From Vineibacter terrae (lineage in GTDB: Bacteria; Pseudomonadota; Alphaproteobacteria; Reyranellales; Reyranellaceae), in contig NZ_VDUZ01000005.1 of NCBI RefSeq assembly GCF_008039615.1, positions 1-64,000 of the forward strand: DNA of 64,000 nucleotides. Reading direction: 5' to 3'. Shown here piece by piece: positions 37,214 to 45,157 of the stretch. The stretch's first letter is position 1, and each line of letters begins with the position of its first letter. A program made the position numbers and the translations under genes. A model generated the notes under the pieces. That model ran no database searches and was not told the origin of the DNA. It saw only the letters and a list, made by a program, of their open reading frames with translations.

Positions 37214-38188
37214 ATGACGCCACATCGCCCGGCGCTCGCGCGCCGCTCCTTCCTCGCGCTCTGCGCGCTCGCCGCCACGCCGGCGGCGGCGCAGACCTGG
37301 CCGGCCAGGGCCGTCCACATCATCGTGCCGTTCGCGCCGGGTGGCTCGGGCGACATCACGGCGCGGCTGGTGGGCAGGTTCATCGAGGACAAGACGGGCC
37401 AGCCGGTCGTCGTCGAGAACAAGCCCGGCGCCAACGGCATTGTCGGCGTGCTGGCCGTGAAAGCCGCCGCGCCCGACGGCTACACGCTGATGCTGGCCAC
37501 GACCTCGACCAACGCCGCCAACATCCACATGTACCGGAACCCCGGCTACGACCCGGAAACGGACTTCCAGGTCGTGGGCGTGATCGGCTCGAGCGGCGCC
37601 TTCCTGGTGGTGCCGGCCGGCAGCCGGCATGCGTCCCTGGCCGACCTGATCGCCTACGCCAAAGCCAATCCCGGCAAGCTCAACTTCGGCTATTTCAACG
37701 CCAGCTCCCAGGTGCCTTCGGAGGTGCTGGCCAAGCAGGCCGGCGTCGAGTGGCAGGGCGTTGCCTACAAGGCGATCGGCAATGCCTGGACCGACCTCTA
37801 CGCCGGCAACATCGATTTCATGTTCGTCGACCTGACGGCGTCGCGCGGCCAGGTCGTCGCCGGCAAGGCCCGGGCGCTGGCGATCTCGCTGCCACAGCGC
37901 AGCCCGCTCTATCGTGACGTGCCGGCGCTGTCGGAGACGTTCCCCGGCTTCAGCACCACGGGCTTCCTGGCCGTCGCGGTGCCGCGCGCCGTGCCCGACG
38001 ACATCAAGCAGCGCCTCAATGCGCTGATCAACGAGGCGATCTTCGCGCCCGAGATCCACAAGCGGCTGGTCGAGGAGTTCGCCTTGACACCGCGGCGCCT
38101 GGATCTCGCGCAGTGCGCCGAGGTCGACCGCGCCGAACGCGTCAAATGGGCCGAGTACGTGCGGATCGCGCGCATCCAGCCGCAATAG
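37214..38188 (+). CDS. Bug/TctC family periplasmic solute-binding protein
   Basis: This 324-residue protein begins with a secretion signal (ARRSFLALCALAATPAAAQT) and has family motifs VHIIVPFAPGGSGDITARLV, NKPGANGIVGVLAV, LNFGYFNASSQVPSEVLAKQ and IDFMFVDLTASRGQV. It is intact. An acyl-CoA dehydrogenase gene follows 64 bp downstream on the same strand, suggesting that the bound solute is a carboxylate catabolised as a CoA thioester; this is inference. No TctAB genes are near. Confidence 0.9.
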   Translation: MTPHRPALARRSFLALCALAATPAAAQTWPARAVHIIVPFAPGGSGDITARLVGRFIEDKTGQPVVVENKPGANGIVGVLAVKAAAPDGYTLMLATTSTNAANIHMYRNPGYDPETDFQVVGVIGSSGAFLVVPAGSRHASLADLIAYAKANPGKLNFGYFNASSQVPSEVLAKQAGVEWQGVAYKAIGNAWTDLYAGNIDFMFVDLTASRGQVVAGKARALAISLPQRSPLYRDVPALSETFPGFSTTGFLAVAVPRAVPDDIKQRLNALINEAIFAPEIHKRLVEEFALTPRRLDLAQCAEVDRAERVKWAEYVRIARIQPQ

Positions 38189-38252
38189 GTGGACCGCCGC
38201 CGGTCCCGGCCATAGTCTCTCGCCGACCCGACCGGGCTGACAGGAGAACGCC

Positions 38253-39488
38253 ATGACGATCGATTTCGAGATTCCGGCCGAAGCGAAGGCCATGCGCGAG
38301 CGCGTGCGGCAATGGGTTCAGGACGAGTGCATCCCGGCCGAGAAGCGCCTCCTGGACGGCGAGGACTATTCCAAGGTTCTGGCCGAGCTGCGCCAGAAGG
38401 CGCGGGCGCAGGGCCTGTGGTGTCCTTTCATTCCGAAGGAATATGGCGGCATGGGGCTGGGGCCGCTGGCCAACGCCCTGGTGCAGATGGAGCTGGGCCA
38501 GAGCCACCTGGGCGCGCTGTCGATGAACACGCAGGGCCCTGATGATGCCACCATGCTGACCCTGCTGGAGCACGGCACGCCGCTGCAGAAGGAGAAGTTC
38601 CTCAAGCCGCTGCTCAACGGCGAGAAGCGCATCTGCTACTCGATGACCGAGAAGGCGGCCGGCGCCGATGCCACCGGCATGCAGACGCGCGCCGACAAGG
38701 TCGGCAACGAGAAATACCTGCTGAACGGCGAGAAGTGGTTCTCCTCGGCGGCCACGGCCGCCGACATCGCGCTGGTGATGGCCAAGACCGATCCCGACGC
38801 GCCGCGCCACCGCCAGTTCTCGACCTTCCTGGTCGAGCTGCCGAACCCCGGCTATCGCATCAAGCGCAACATCCCGACCATGGCCATCGAAGGGCCGCTC
38901 ACGCACATCATGGGCGGCGGCCACGCCGAGATCGAGATCAAGGACCTGGAGGTGCCGGCCGAGAATCTGCTGGGCGGCGAGGGCAATGGCTTCAGCATGG
39001 GCCAGCATCGCCTGGCCTATGGCCGGCTGCGGCACGGCATGCACAACGTCGCGATGGCCCAGCGCGCGCTCGACATGGCGACCAAGCACGTCACGAACCG
39101 CAGCACGTTCGGCAAGAAGCTCGACGAGCGCCAGGCGGTGCAGTTCATGCTCGCCGAATGCGCCAGCCAGCTCTACATCGCGCGCCTGATGCTGCTGCAC
39201 ATCGCCTACAAGGCCGAGCGCAAGATGGACATCCGCCAGGAGAACGGCATCGCCAAGGTGTTCCTGGCCAACATGGTGCACAAGGTCGTCGACACCGCCA
39301 TCCAGCTGCACGGCGCGCTGGGCTACTCGCAGGATACGCCGCTGGCCGGCTGGTACACCCGCATCCGCTCGCAGCGCCTGGTCGACGGCCCGGACGAGGT
39401 CCACAGATGGACGACCGGCCGCAACGTGATCAAGGCGTTCAAGGCGACGGGCACCACGGCCGGCGCCTGCGGCGGCGACCTGCTGTAG
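38253..39488 (+). CDS. Acyl-CoA dehydrogenase
   Basis: This 411-residue flavoprotein has the features of the family: YSMTEKAAGADATGMQTRAD, NGEKWFSSAATAADIALVM, a glycine-rich GGGHAEIEIKDLEV segment, NRSTFGKKLDERQAVQFML and LHGALGYSQDTPLAGWYTRI. The C-terminal DGPDEVHRWTTGRNVIK takes the place of the IYEGT..I motif and is typical of a subgroup related to ACAD10/11 and CaiA-like proteins. The start follows gacaggagaacgcc. The upstream Bug gene and the downstream unknown gene are probably in the same operon. Confidence 0.9.
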   Translation: MTIDFEIPAEAKAMRERVRQWVQDECIPAEKRLLDGEDYSKVLAELRQKARAQGLWCPFIPKEYGGMGLGPLANALVQMELGQSHLGALSMNTQGPDDATMLTLLEHGTPLQKEKFLKPLLNGEKRICYSMTEKAAGADATGMQTRADKVGNEKYLLNGEKWFSSAATAADIALVMAKTDPDAPRHRQFSTFLVELPNPGYRIKRNIPTMAIEGPLTHIMGGGHAEIEIKDLEVPAENLLGGEGNGFSMGQHRLAYGRLRHGMHNVAMAQRALDMATKHVTNRSTFGKKLDERQAVQFMLAECASQLYIARLMLLHIAYKAERKMDIRQENGIAKVFLANMVHKVVDTAIQLHGALGYSQDTPLAGWYTRIRSQRLVDGPDEVHRWTTGRNVIKAFKATGTTAGACGGDLL

Positions 39489-39527
39489 GTCCGATCCTTC
39501 CTCCGATTGACGATGGGAGCCAATGAC

Positions 39528-40106
39528 ATGAGCACTGCAGATCCGAACCGCGTCATTCTCACCGGCGAGAACCCTTTCATCCGGCTGAGCGCCAAGGATG
39601 GCGATGCCAACACCACCGACGCCAGCTTCTGGCGCATCCTTTTCTGCCCCGCCGGGCCGGGCCACGTCCTCTATCTCAAGAGCGAGCTGACCGAGAACCG
39701 CTGGCGCATCTACACCGACAACATCGCGATGGCGCGCTGGCTGCAGAAGACGGTGCAGGGCATGCTCAATCCCGAGCTGCTGGACGTGTCCATCCCCGCC
39801 GTCGATGCCACGTTCAGCAAGACGGGTGACCCGCGCTATTTCTGGACCGAGCGGGTGGCGGCACGGGACGAGGACATCAACCTCACCTGGCATGATATCG
39901 GCGATCCGCTGCTGATCCACACGCAGCCCAATGCCACGCCCGGTCGTCCGTACGGCGTGTGCACGGTCCTCGTGCCGGCGCTGGCGGCGCGCCTGTCGCG
40001 CAACGGGGTCGATGCCAAGGGGCTTCCCTGGCCGCGGGAGCGCGAGGGCCGGCCGTTCAGCACCTGCGCGCTCGCCTTCTCGGAAAGCTGGACGGAAGCG
40101 CGATAG
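39528..40106 (+). CDS. Hypothetical protein
   Basis: This 192-residue soluble protein has no signal peptide or membrane helix. It is rich in aromatic and short charged segments (DASFWRILFCPAGPGHVLYL, RYFWTERVAARDEDINLTWH). I do not recognise the family. The ATG at 39528 has gggag nine bases upstream. It lies 39 bp after the acyl-CoA dehydrogenase, likely in the same transcript, so a role in the same catabolic pathway is possible. Confidence 0.65.
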   Translation: MSTADPNRVILTGENPFIRLSAKDGDANTTDASFWRILFCPAGPGHVLYLKSELTENRWRIYTDNIAMARWLQKTVQGMLNPELLDVSIPAVDATFSKTGDPRYFWTERVAARDEDINLTWHDIGDPLLIHTQPNATPGRPYGVCTVLVPALAARLSRNGVDAKGLPWPREREGRPFSTCALAFSESWTEAR

Positions 40107-40515
40107 CAGCCGCATCTCTTCTGCCGGTCCATCGCCGCGGGCGATGGGCCGGCTTGCGATACGGCATCGGGCTCACGCTGTTGACCGCGTTGATGCTCGT
40201 GCTCTGAGACCCTGCCTGGTGATGGCGATGGCGGCGGTGCCGTGCGCCTTGCCCCTGTCAGGCGCACGCCTGTATCATCGCCGGGTGTGAAAAACGTATT
40301 TGATGGCTATTGCTCTGACGCGGACCTGATTGTTGGCAATTCGTTATGCAAGATAAGGTATTCCTTCGCTCCTGCCGCGCTCTGGAGCGGGCGATCGTTC
40401 ATGGTCCTTCTGTCATCGCAAGCGCGGCAGTGCCGGGCTTCGCTGTCGCCTGCGACAGCCCGGCCGATGCTGGGGCCGGACGGCGCCAGGGCGGCGGCCT
40501 GCCGAAGCGCAGGCC
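40107..40515. other. Intergenic region without a recognisable gene
   Basis: This 409-bp interval contains no supported gene. It has a lower-GC island at about 40285-40370 (gaaaaacgtatttgatggct, ggcaattcgttatgcaagat) that probably holds the promoter for the small membrane protein at 40516. No palindromic repeat of the families seen elsewhere is present. Confidence 0.5.
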
Positions 40516-40785
40516 ATGAGCTTTCTGCGGCACGGCCTGTACTGGACCGACCATCTGCGGTGGTACCAGCGCGTCTGCCTGGTGTTGTGGTGGCTGGGCG
40601 TGTTCCTGTTCATGGCATGCCTCGCCATCGCCGTGGCGCTGCTCTACATGACCCGGCTCGAACGGTCCGGCATCCAGAGCGCCCTGGCCGTTGCGTTGAT
40701 CGGCATCGCGCTGCTGATCGCCGCGCGCGCCCTGCTGGCCTTCGCCACCCGCCGCGCCCGTCGGCGCAGCAAGAACGTGTATTGA
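40516..40785 (+). CDS. Small membrane protein, hypothetical
   Basis: This 89-residue protein has two transmembrane helices (VCLVLWWLGVFLFMACLAIA and ALAVALIGIALLIAARALLA) and a basic C-terminus (RRARRRSKNVY), so both ends probably face the cytoplasm. There is no recognised domain. The ATG lies directly in gcaggccATG with a weak ribosome-binding site. The function is unknown. Confidence 0.55.
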   Translation: MSFLRHGLYWTDHLRWYQRVCLVLWWLGVFLFMACLAIAVALLYMTRLERSGIQSALAVALIGIALLIAARALLAFATRRARRRSKNVY

Positions 40786-40847
40786 GCGACGAGGGGCGGC
40801 CGGCGGAATCGGCGCGAGGCGCGTTGATCGCGCTGTGATCTGAGCGC

Positions 40848-41645
40848 ATGGTGGTGCAACGAATGACAGTGTGGATGTACAGGATGATCGCGAAATCAGG
40901 GGTGGCGTTGGTGGCCGGGCTGGCCGTGATGATCGGGACTGGCCCGTCGTGGAGCCAGGCGCCAAAGGCGCCGGCCGCGCCTGCGGCTACGCCGGCGCCC
41001 GGCGCGCCCAGCGCCGCGGCACCGCCGCAGACGCCGGCCGCCACCACCAAGGCGCCGTATGAGGTCAAGGGCTTCCGCTCGGCCAATTTCGGCATGACCG
41101 AAGCCGAGGTGCGGGCGGCGATCCAGAAGGATTTCGGGGTCAAGCCCGACGATATCCGCCAGACGGCCAACGCCATCGAGCGCACCGCGGCGCTGATGGT
41201 GTCGGTGCCGTCGCTCGATCCTGGCCCCGGCCCGGCCGCGGTGGTCTACATCCTGGGCTACCAGAGCAAGAAGCTGATCCAGGTCAACGTGGTCTGGGCG
41301 CGCGAGGCCAAGGCAGACAAGACCGACAAGACCGACAAGACCGACAGCGCCCCGTACATCGTGGCCGGCGTCCAGCTGGTGAACTACTTCAATGAATTCG
41401 GCTGGCGCGATGGACGGGTCAATCTTGGCATCCCCCTGGGCCCCAGCACGCTGCTGCTGTTCGCGGCGGAAGACCAGAAGACCGGCGCCGTCCAGGTCGT
41501 CGCCGACGGCGTGGCCGTCGAGCGCAAGGCCGAGGGTCGCATCGAGGCGGCGCCGCAAGCCGCCGGCGAGGCCAGCCTGCGGGTCAGCTACATCGCCAAT
41601 CGCGCCACGCCGGACATCTTCCGTCTCGAGCGCGGAAAGTTCTGA
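40848..41645 (+). CDS. Hypothetical secreted protein with Ala/Pro linker
   Basis: This protein of about 265 residues has an N-terminal signal (MIAKSGVALVAGLAVMIGTG, cleavage near SWSQAP). An Ala/Pro-rich linker (residues about 40-70) leads into a domain beginning YEVKGFRSANFGMTEAEVRA. The phrase FRSANFGMTEAEVRAAI resembles secreted proteins that predict an SmpA/OmlA-like or lipoprotein-type fold, but I cannot assign it. A run of three Asp-Lys-Thr repeats lies near residue 160. Starts at 40848 and 40863 are both possible. It heads a set of three unknown genes (40848, 41671, 42134). Confidence 0.6.
   Translation: MVVQRMTVWMYRMIAKSGVALVAGLAVMIGTGPSWSQAPKAPAAPAATPAPGAPSAAAPPQTPAATTKAPYEVKGFRSANFGMTEAEVRAAIQKDFGVKPDDIRQTANAIERTAALMVSVPSLDPGPGPAAVVYILGYQSKKLIQVNVVWAREAKADKTDKTDKTDSAPYIVAGVQLVNYFNEFGWRDGRVNLGIPLGPSTLLLFAAEDQKTGAVQVVADGVAVERKAEGRIEAAPQAAGEASLRVSYIANRATPDIFRLERGKF
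41316..41342 (+). repeat. 9-bp tandem repeat gacaagacc, three copies
   Basis: Three perfect copies inside the reading frame at 40848 encode (Asp-Lys-Thr)x3. The in-frame short tandem repeat may vary in copy number between strains and lies in a linker between two predicted strands. Confidence 0.9.
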
Positions 41646-41670
41646 CGCCCTGCGGGATTGATCATCTGCC

Positions 41671-42132
41671 ATGCCCGCGTTCATCCAGGATCTCGAGCGG
41701 CAGGCGCAATCGGCGGCGCGGCTGGAAGCCGACTTCCGCATCCAGGCGCGCGATCGGCTGGCGCAGCTCGAGGCGGCGCGGGTCGGCGCCTACCGTCGCC
41801 TCAACCTGCTGAAGGGCCTGGCTGCCGCCATCACCGCCATCGAGGACGATGCCGCCGCCGTCGCAGCCGGTGTCGATCATGCCTGCGCCCGGACCGGCTG
41901 GTCCGAGGCCGATGCCGCCTATGCCGAGGTGCGCGGGCGCCTCGTGCCGGTGGCCGCCGCGGTGCGGGCCGCCGACCGGCCGCCGGCGGCGACCCAATCC
42001 CCGCCGTCGCCACAGGCGCCGGTGCTGGCCTTCGCATCCTTCGAAGCCTGGTACCGGGCGCGCTTCGATGCCGATTTCCTGTCGCTGATGACCAGTGACG
42101 CGCCGGCCTTCCAGTCGGTGGTGGATTTCTGA
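41671..42132 (+). CDS. Hypothetical helical protein
   Basis: This 153-residue, alanine-rich protein starts with a long predicted helix or coiled coil (MPAFIQDLERQAQSAARLEA through LNLLKGLAAAITAIEDD) and ends with AFASFEAWYRARFDADFLSL. No signal peptide is present and no family is recognised. It lies 25 bp after the upstream gene, and the next start follows the stop by one base, so the three genes are probably co-expressed. Confidence 0.6.
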   Translation: MPAFIQDLERQAQSAARLEADFRIQARDRLAQLEAARVGAYRRLNLLKGLAAAITAIEDDAAAVAAGVDHACARTGWSEADAAYAEVRGRLVPVAAAVRAADRPPAATQSPPSPQAPVLAFASFEAWYRARFDADFLSLMTSDAPAFQSVVDF

Positions 42133-42133
42133 C

Positions 42134-42502
42134 ATGTCGGCGGCGTTCGATGCCTGGCTGCAGGAAACCTTCGCGGCGACCCGCGGCTTCACGGCGCTGC
42201 TGCTGCTGGTGCGCACCGATGCGCGCACGATCTGGCCCCTGGGCTCGTCCTACGCCAATGTCATCGGCAATGAACTGACCTGGCCCGAGTTCCGCGCGCT
42301 GCTCGATCGGTCGGACCTGGCCTGGAACGCGGTCGCGGTCTTCGCCGCCGCCGGCGAGACGGGTGGCCCGCTGAGCGACGCCCAGGCGCGGGCGCGCCTG
42401 AAGCAGGTGCAGGATCGGGTCATCGCCGATCATGCCGCGGTCAACGAGGGCGCCTTCTTCGACCGCCAGGGCCGGAAGCTGAGGCTTGATCCCGTGCATT
42501 GA
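42134..42502 (+). CDS. Hypothetical protein
   Basis: This 122-residue protein (MSAAFDAWLQETFAATRGFT at the start) contains LLLLVRTDARTIWPLGSSYA and ends with FFDRQGRKLRLDPVH. No membrane helix or known motif is obvious. The ATG begins one base after the preceding stop (tgacATG), indicating translational coupling. The function is unknown. Confidence 0.6.
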   Translation: MSAAFDAWLQETFAATRGFTALLLLVRTDARTIWPLGSSYANVIGNELTWPEFRALLDRSDLAWNAVAVFAAAGETGGPLSDAQARARLKQVQDRVIADHAAVNEGAFFDRQGRKLRLDPVH

Positions 42503-42601
42503 GGATTGTGTCCCTCGGCCGCTGATACGCTTGCCGTCAGGTCATTGTCATATCATTGGAACATCGCGGGTTCATCACTGCGGGTGCTGGGGAGGGCGAT
42601 G

Positions 42602-44149
42602 ATGACACGTCGTTCGACATGGAGGGCCGTGCCGGCGGCTGCCCTCGGCGCGGCCTGGATCGCGAGCTGGCCGGGGCTGGGGCACGCGGCCGACACCCCG
42701 AACCTCGACCTGATCCAGACCGTGGTCGTGATCTACGCCGAGAACCGCAGCTTCGATAATCTCTACGGCCATTTCCCCGGCGCCAACGGCCTGCAGAACC
42801 TGGCGCCCGATGCCACGCGCCAGGTCGATCGCGACGGCACGCCGCTGGCCCAGCTGCCGCCGATCTGGAACGGGCTGACCGCCAAGGGCGTCAACCCGCC
42901 GGTGACGCAGGCGCAGACCGAGCATCTGCCCAATGCGCCGTTCGCGATCGATGACCCCAAGGGCTTCAACCGGTCGCTTTCGGTGGCGACGATCGACCTG
43001 TGGCACCGCTTCTACCAGAACCAGATGCAGATCAACGGCGGTCGCAACGACCGCTTCGTTGCCTATGGCAATACCGGCGCCCTCGTCATGGGCCACTACG
43101 ACGGCTCGACCCTGCCGATGTGGGACGTCGCCCGCCGCTACGTGCTGGCCGACAACTTCTTCATGGGGGCCTTCGGCGGCTCGTTCCTGAATCATATCGC
43201 GCTGGTCTGCGCCTGCACGCCGTACTACCCGAACGCCGACCAGACCCCGGCCAAGGCGCAGATCAGCGCCGTCGAGCCCGACGGGGTGACGCTGACGGCC
43301 GCACCCGAATCGCCCAGATCCGCGATGGAGGGCATCCCGAAATTCCTGCACGACAGCGGCCTGACGCCGGATTTCTATGCCGTCAACACCATGCAGCCGC
43401 CGTATCAGCCCAGCGGCAATGCACCACCCAAGGACGGCGATCCGCGCCTGGCCGATCCGGATGCGCCCAACACCCTGCCGCCGCAGACCGCCGCGACGAT
43501 CGGCGATCTGCTCAGCGACAAGGGCATCAGCTGGGCCTGGTATGCCGGCGCCTGGCAGGCGACGCTCGACGGCCGCAACTCCATGCCGACGCCGAACTTC
43601 CAGTACCACCATCAGCCGTTCAACTACTTCGCGCGCCTGGCGCCGGGCACCGCCGAGCGCGCCGAGCATCTGAGGGATGGCGGCCTGGTGGGCCGCGCGT
43701 TCATCAAGGCGATCGACTCGGGAAGCCTGCCGCAGGTCGCGTTCTACAAGCCGCAGGGCAACCTCAACGAGCACCCGGGCTACGCCGACATCGTGTCGGG
43801 CGACCAGCACCTTGCCGACATCATCGGGCATCTGGAGCGCAGCCCGCAATGGGCCCACATGCTGGTGGTTGTCACCTACGACGAGAACGGCGGCTTCTGG
43901 GACCACGCCGCGCCGCCCAAGGCCGATCGCTGGGGGCCGGGCACGCGGGTGCCGGCGCTGATCATCTCGCCGTTCGCGCGCAAGGGCACCGTCGACCATA
44001 CGCTCTACGACACGACCTCGATCCTGCGCTTCATCACGCGGCGGTTCGACCTGCCCGTGCTGGCCGGCCTGAAGGCGCGTGACGACGCCATGGCGGCCGC
44101 CGGCAGCGGCCGTCTCGGCGACCTCACGGCGGCGCTGGACCTGCCCTGA
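42602..44149 (+). CDS. Secreted phosphoesterase of the phospholipase C/acid phosphatase (AcpA) family
   Basis: This 515-residue exported enzyme begins with MTRRSTWRAVPAAALGAAWI, a signal with two arginines, cleaved near GLGHAAD. Family motifs follow: IQTVVVIYAENRSFDNLYGH (metal and nucleophile region), LADNFFMGAFGGSFLNHIAL, and VVTYDENGGFWDHAAPP with the second metal site. These are typical of bacterial phospholipase C and AcpA-type acid phosphatases, which cleave phosphate esters in the periplasm or outside the cell. The second ATG (42602) is preferred because ggagg is six bases upstream. The physiological substrate is unknown. Confidence 0.87.
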   Translation: MTRRSTWRAVPAAALGAAWIASWPGLGHAADTPNLDLIQTVVVIYAENRSFDNLYGHFPGANGLQNLAPDATRQVDRDGTPLAQLPPIWNGLTAKGVNPPVTQAQTEHLPNAPFAIDDPKGFNRSLSVATIDLWHRFYQNQMQINGGRNDRFVAYGNTGALVMGHYDGSTLPMWDVARRYVLADNFFMGAFGGSFLNHIALVCACTPYYPNADQTPAKAQISAVEPDGVTLTAAPESPRSAMEGIPKFLHDSGLTPDFYAVNTMQPPYQPSGNAPPKDGDPRLADPDAPNTLPPQTAATIGDLLSDKGISWAWYAGAWQATLDGRNSMPTPNFQYHHQPFNYFARLAPGTAERAEHLRDGGLVGRAFIKAIDSGSLPQVAFYKPQGNLNEHPGYADIVSGDQHLADIIGHLERSPQWAHMLVVVTYDENGGFWDHAAPPKADRWGPGTRVPALIISPFARKGTVDHTLYDTTSILRFITRRFDLPVLAGLKARDDAMAAAGSGRLGDLTAALDLP

Positions 44150-44163
44150 GCCACCCCGCCTTC

Positions 44164-44264
44164 TTCGGACCGCGCGCGTCCACGCGCGCATCGGTGCGTC
44201 AGCGCGAAAATCCGTTCTTGGCTGTGCTTCAGGCGGCTGCGCGCGTGGACGCGCGCGGTCCGAA
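44164..44264. repeat. Inverted repeat, 'ttcggaccgcgcgcgtccac' type
   Basis: The 27-nt left arm (ttcggaccgcgcgcgtccac gcgcgca) is the exact complement of the right arm (tgcgcgcgtggacgcgcgcg gtccgaa), separated by a 47-nt centre that includes gcgtcagcgcgaaaatccgt. It lies between the convergent phosphoesterase and lipoyl-protein genes, so it could terminate transcription from both sides. It is the only copy of this family here. Confidence 0.92.
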
Positions 44265-44276
44265 GGACTCCGGAGC

Positions 44277-44729
44277 TCACCTCTGCCCGCAGCCGTCGAA
44301 CTTCTCGCGCGCCATCAGGTCGAGGAAGCCGGGCACGGCTTCGGCTGCGGTCAACAGCGCCGCGCGCGCCGCTGCCGGGTCGTCGGGCAGCAGCTGGACG
44401 AACCAGCCCTTGCCGTACATGTCCTCTTCCAGCCAGCGCGGGTTCTCCATCAGGTCCTCGTTGCTGGCCAGGATCTCGCCCGCGAACGCCACCTTGGCGG
44501 CCGACACCAGCTTGCCCGACTCGATCACGGCGCAGGCCTGGCCTGCGGTCACATGCCGGCCGGCGCGCTTGGGCGTCGCAGCGGCGATCGAGCCGGCCAT
44601 GCCCACCGCCACCATGGTGCCGCCCACCAGGTAGGCGCCGTTGGCCAGCGGCCGATACCACAGCATGTTCTCGACGTCGTACAGCAGCTCGTCCGGCAGC
44701 TCGCAGCCTTTCACCGTGGCCATCGCCAT
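44277..44729 (-). CDS. GcvH-like lipoyl-domain protein
   Basis: This 150-residue protein matches the glycine cleavage H fold. The lipoylation lysine is Lys73 in VIESGKLVSAAKVAFAGEI, and NPRWLEEDMYGKGWFVQLLP corresponds to the C-terminal GcvH region. The rest of the glycine cleavage system is absent. It is coupled to a DsrE gene (6-bp gap) and faces a divergent lipoate ligase, the gene set seen around lipoate-binding proteins (LbpA) of the sulfur-oxidising Hdr-like pathway. A role as a lipoyl sulfur carrier is inference; no hdr genes are in the window. Confidence 0.82.
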   Translation of the reverse strand: MAMATVKGCELPDELLYDVENMLWYRPLANGAYLVGGTMVAVGMAGSIAAATPKRAGRHVTAGQACAVIESGKLVSAAKVAFAGEILASNEDLMENPRWLEEDMYGKGWFVQLLPDDPAAARAALLTAAEAVPGFLDLMAREKFDGCGQR

Positions 44730-44735
44730 TCCTTG

Positions 44736-45113
44736 TCAGTACGTCAGCACGCGCGTGTCGTCGTCCATGGCGCGCTCCACCATATAGGCAGAACCGACCA
44801 GGCCGGCGCATTCAGGAATCAGGTCGTCGGCAGCGATCGCGTGCAGGTCCAGGTTGGTGGCGCAGGCGAGGAAGCGTGCGCCGTGCCCATGCGCCTCGCG
44901 GATGAAGTCGTAGACCGTGCGGCCGGAACCGGGCTTGATCTCGATCGCCGCCGCGCGGCCCCGGCACATCAGCGGGCCGGCGGCGCCGGTGCAGATGACC
45001 TCGACCTCATAGTCCATCGCGGCCGCCACCGCCGCCTGGTAAAGCGGCGCGCCCAGCTCCGCGGGGTTGCGCGGATCGCTGTTGATCAGAATGATGGTGA
45101 GCCGCCGGGGCAT
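44736..45113 (-). CDS. DsrE family sulfur-relay-like protein
   Basis: This 125-residue protein has the DsrE/DsrF-like fold: RLTIILINSDPRNPAELGAP at the start, YEVEVICTGAAGPLMCRG, and ARFLACATNLDLHAIAADDL with a cysteine at the position where DsrE-family proteins often carry persulfide. I choose the ATG at 45113, since an upstream in-frame start would add an arginine/proline-rich stretch and run into the lplA promoter. It forms an operon with the lipoyl protein and is divergent from lplA. A sulfur-transfer role is inferred. Confidence 0.8.
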   Translation of the reverse strand: MPRRLTIILINSDPRNPAELGAPLYQAAVAAAMDYEVEVICTGAAGPLMCRGRAAAIEIKPGSGRTVYDFIREAHGHGARFLACATNLDLHAIAADDLIPECAGLVGSAYMVERAMDDDTRVLTY

Positions 45114-45157
45114 GCGCCACCATCGCGCCGCGACCGGCGGACGGCAAGGGGGTCTCG

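Noticed and set aside
38142-40115. 657-codon antisense frame opposite the second acyl-CoA dehydrogenase
   Set aside because: Same reason; low-complexity composition typical of a GC-rich shadow.
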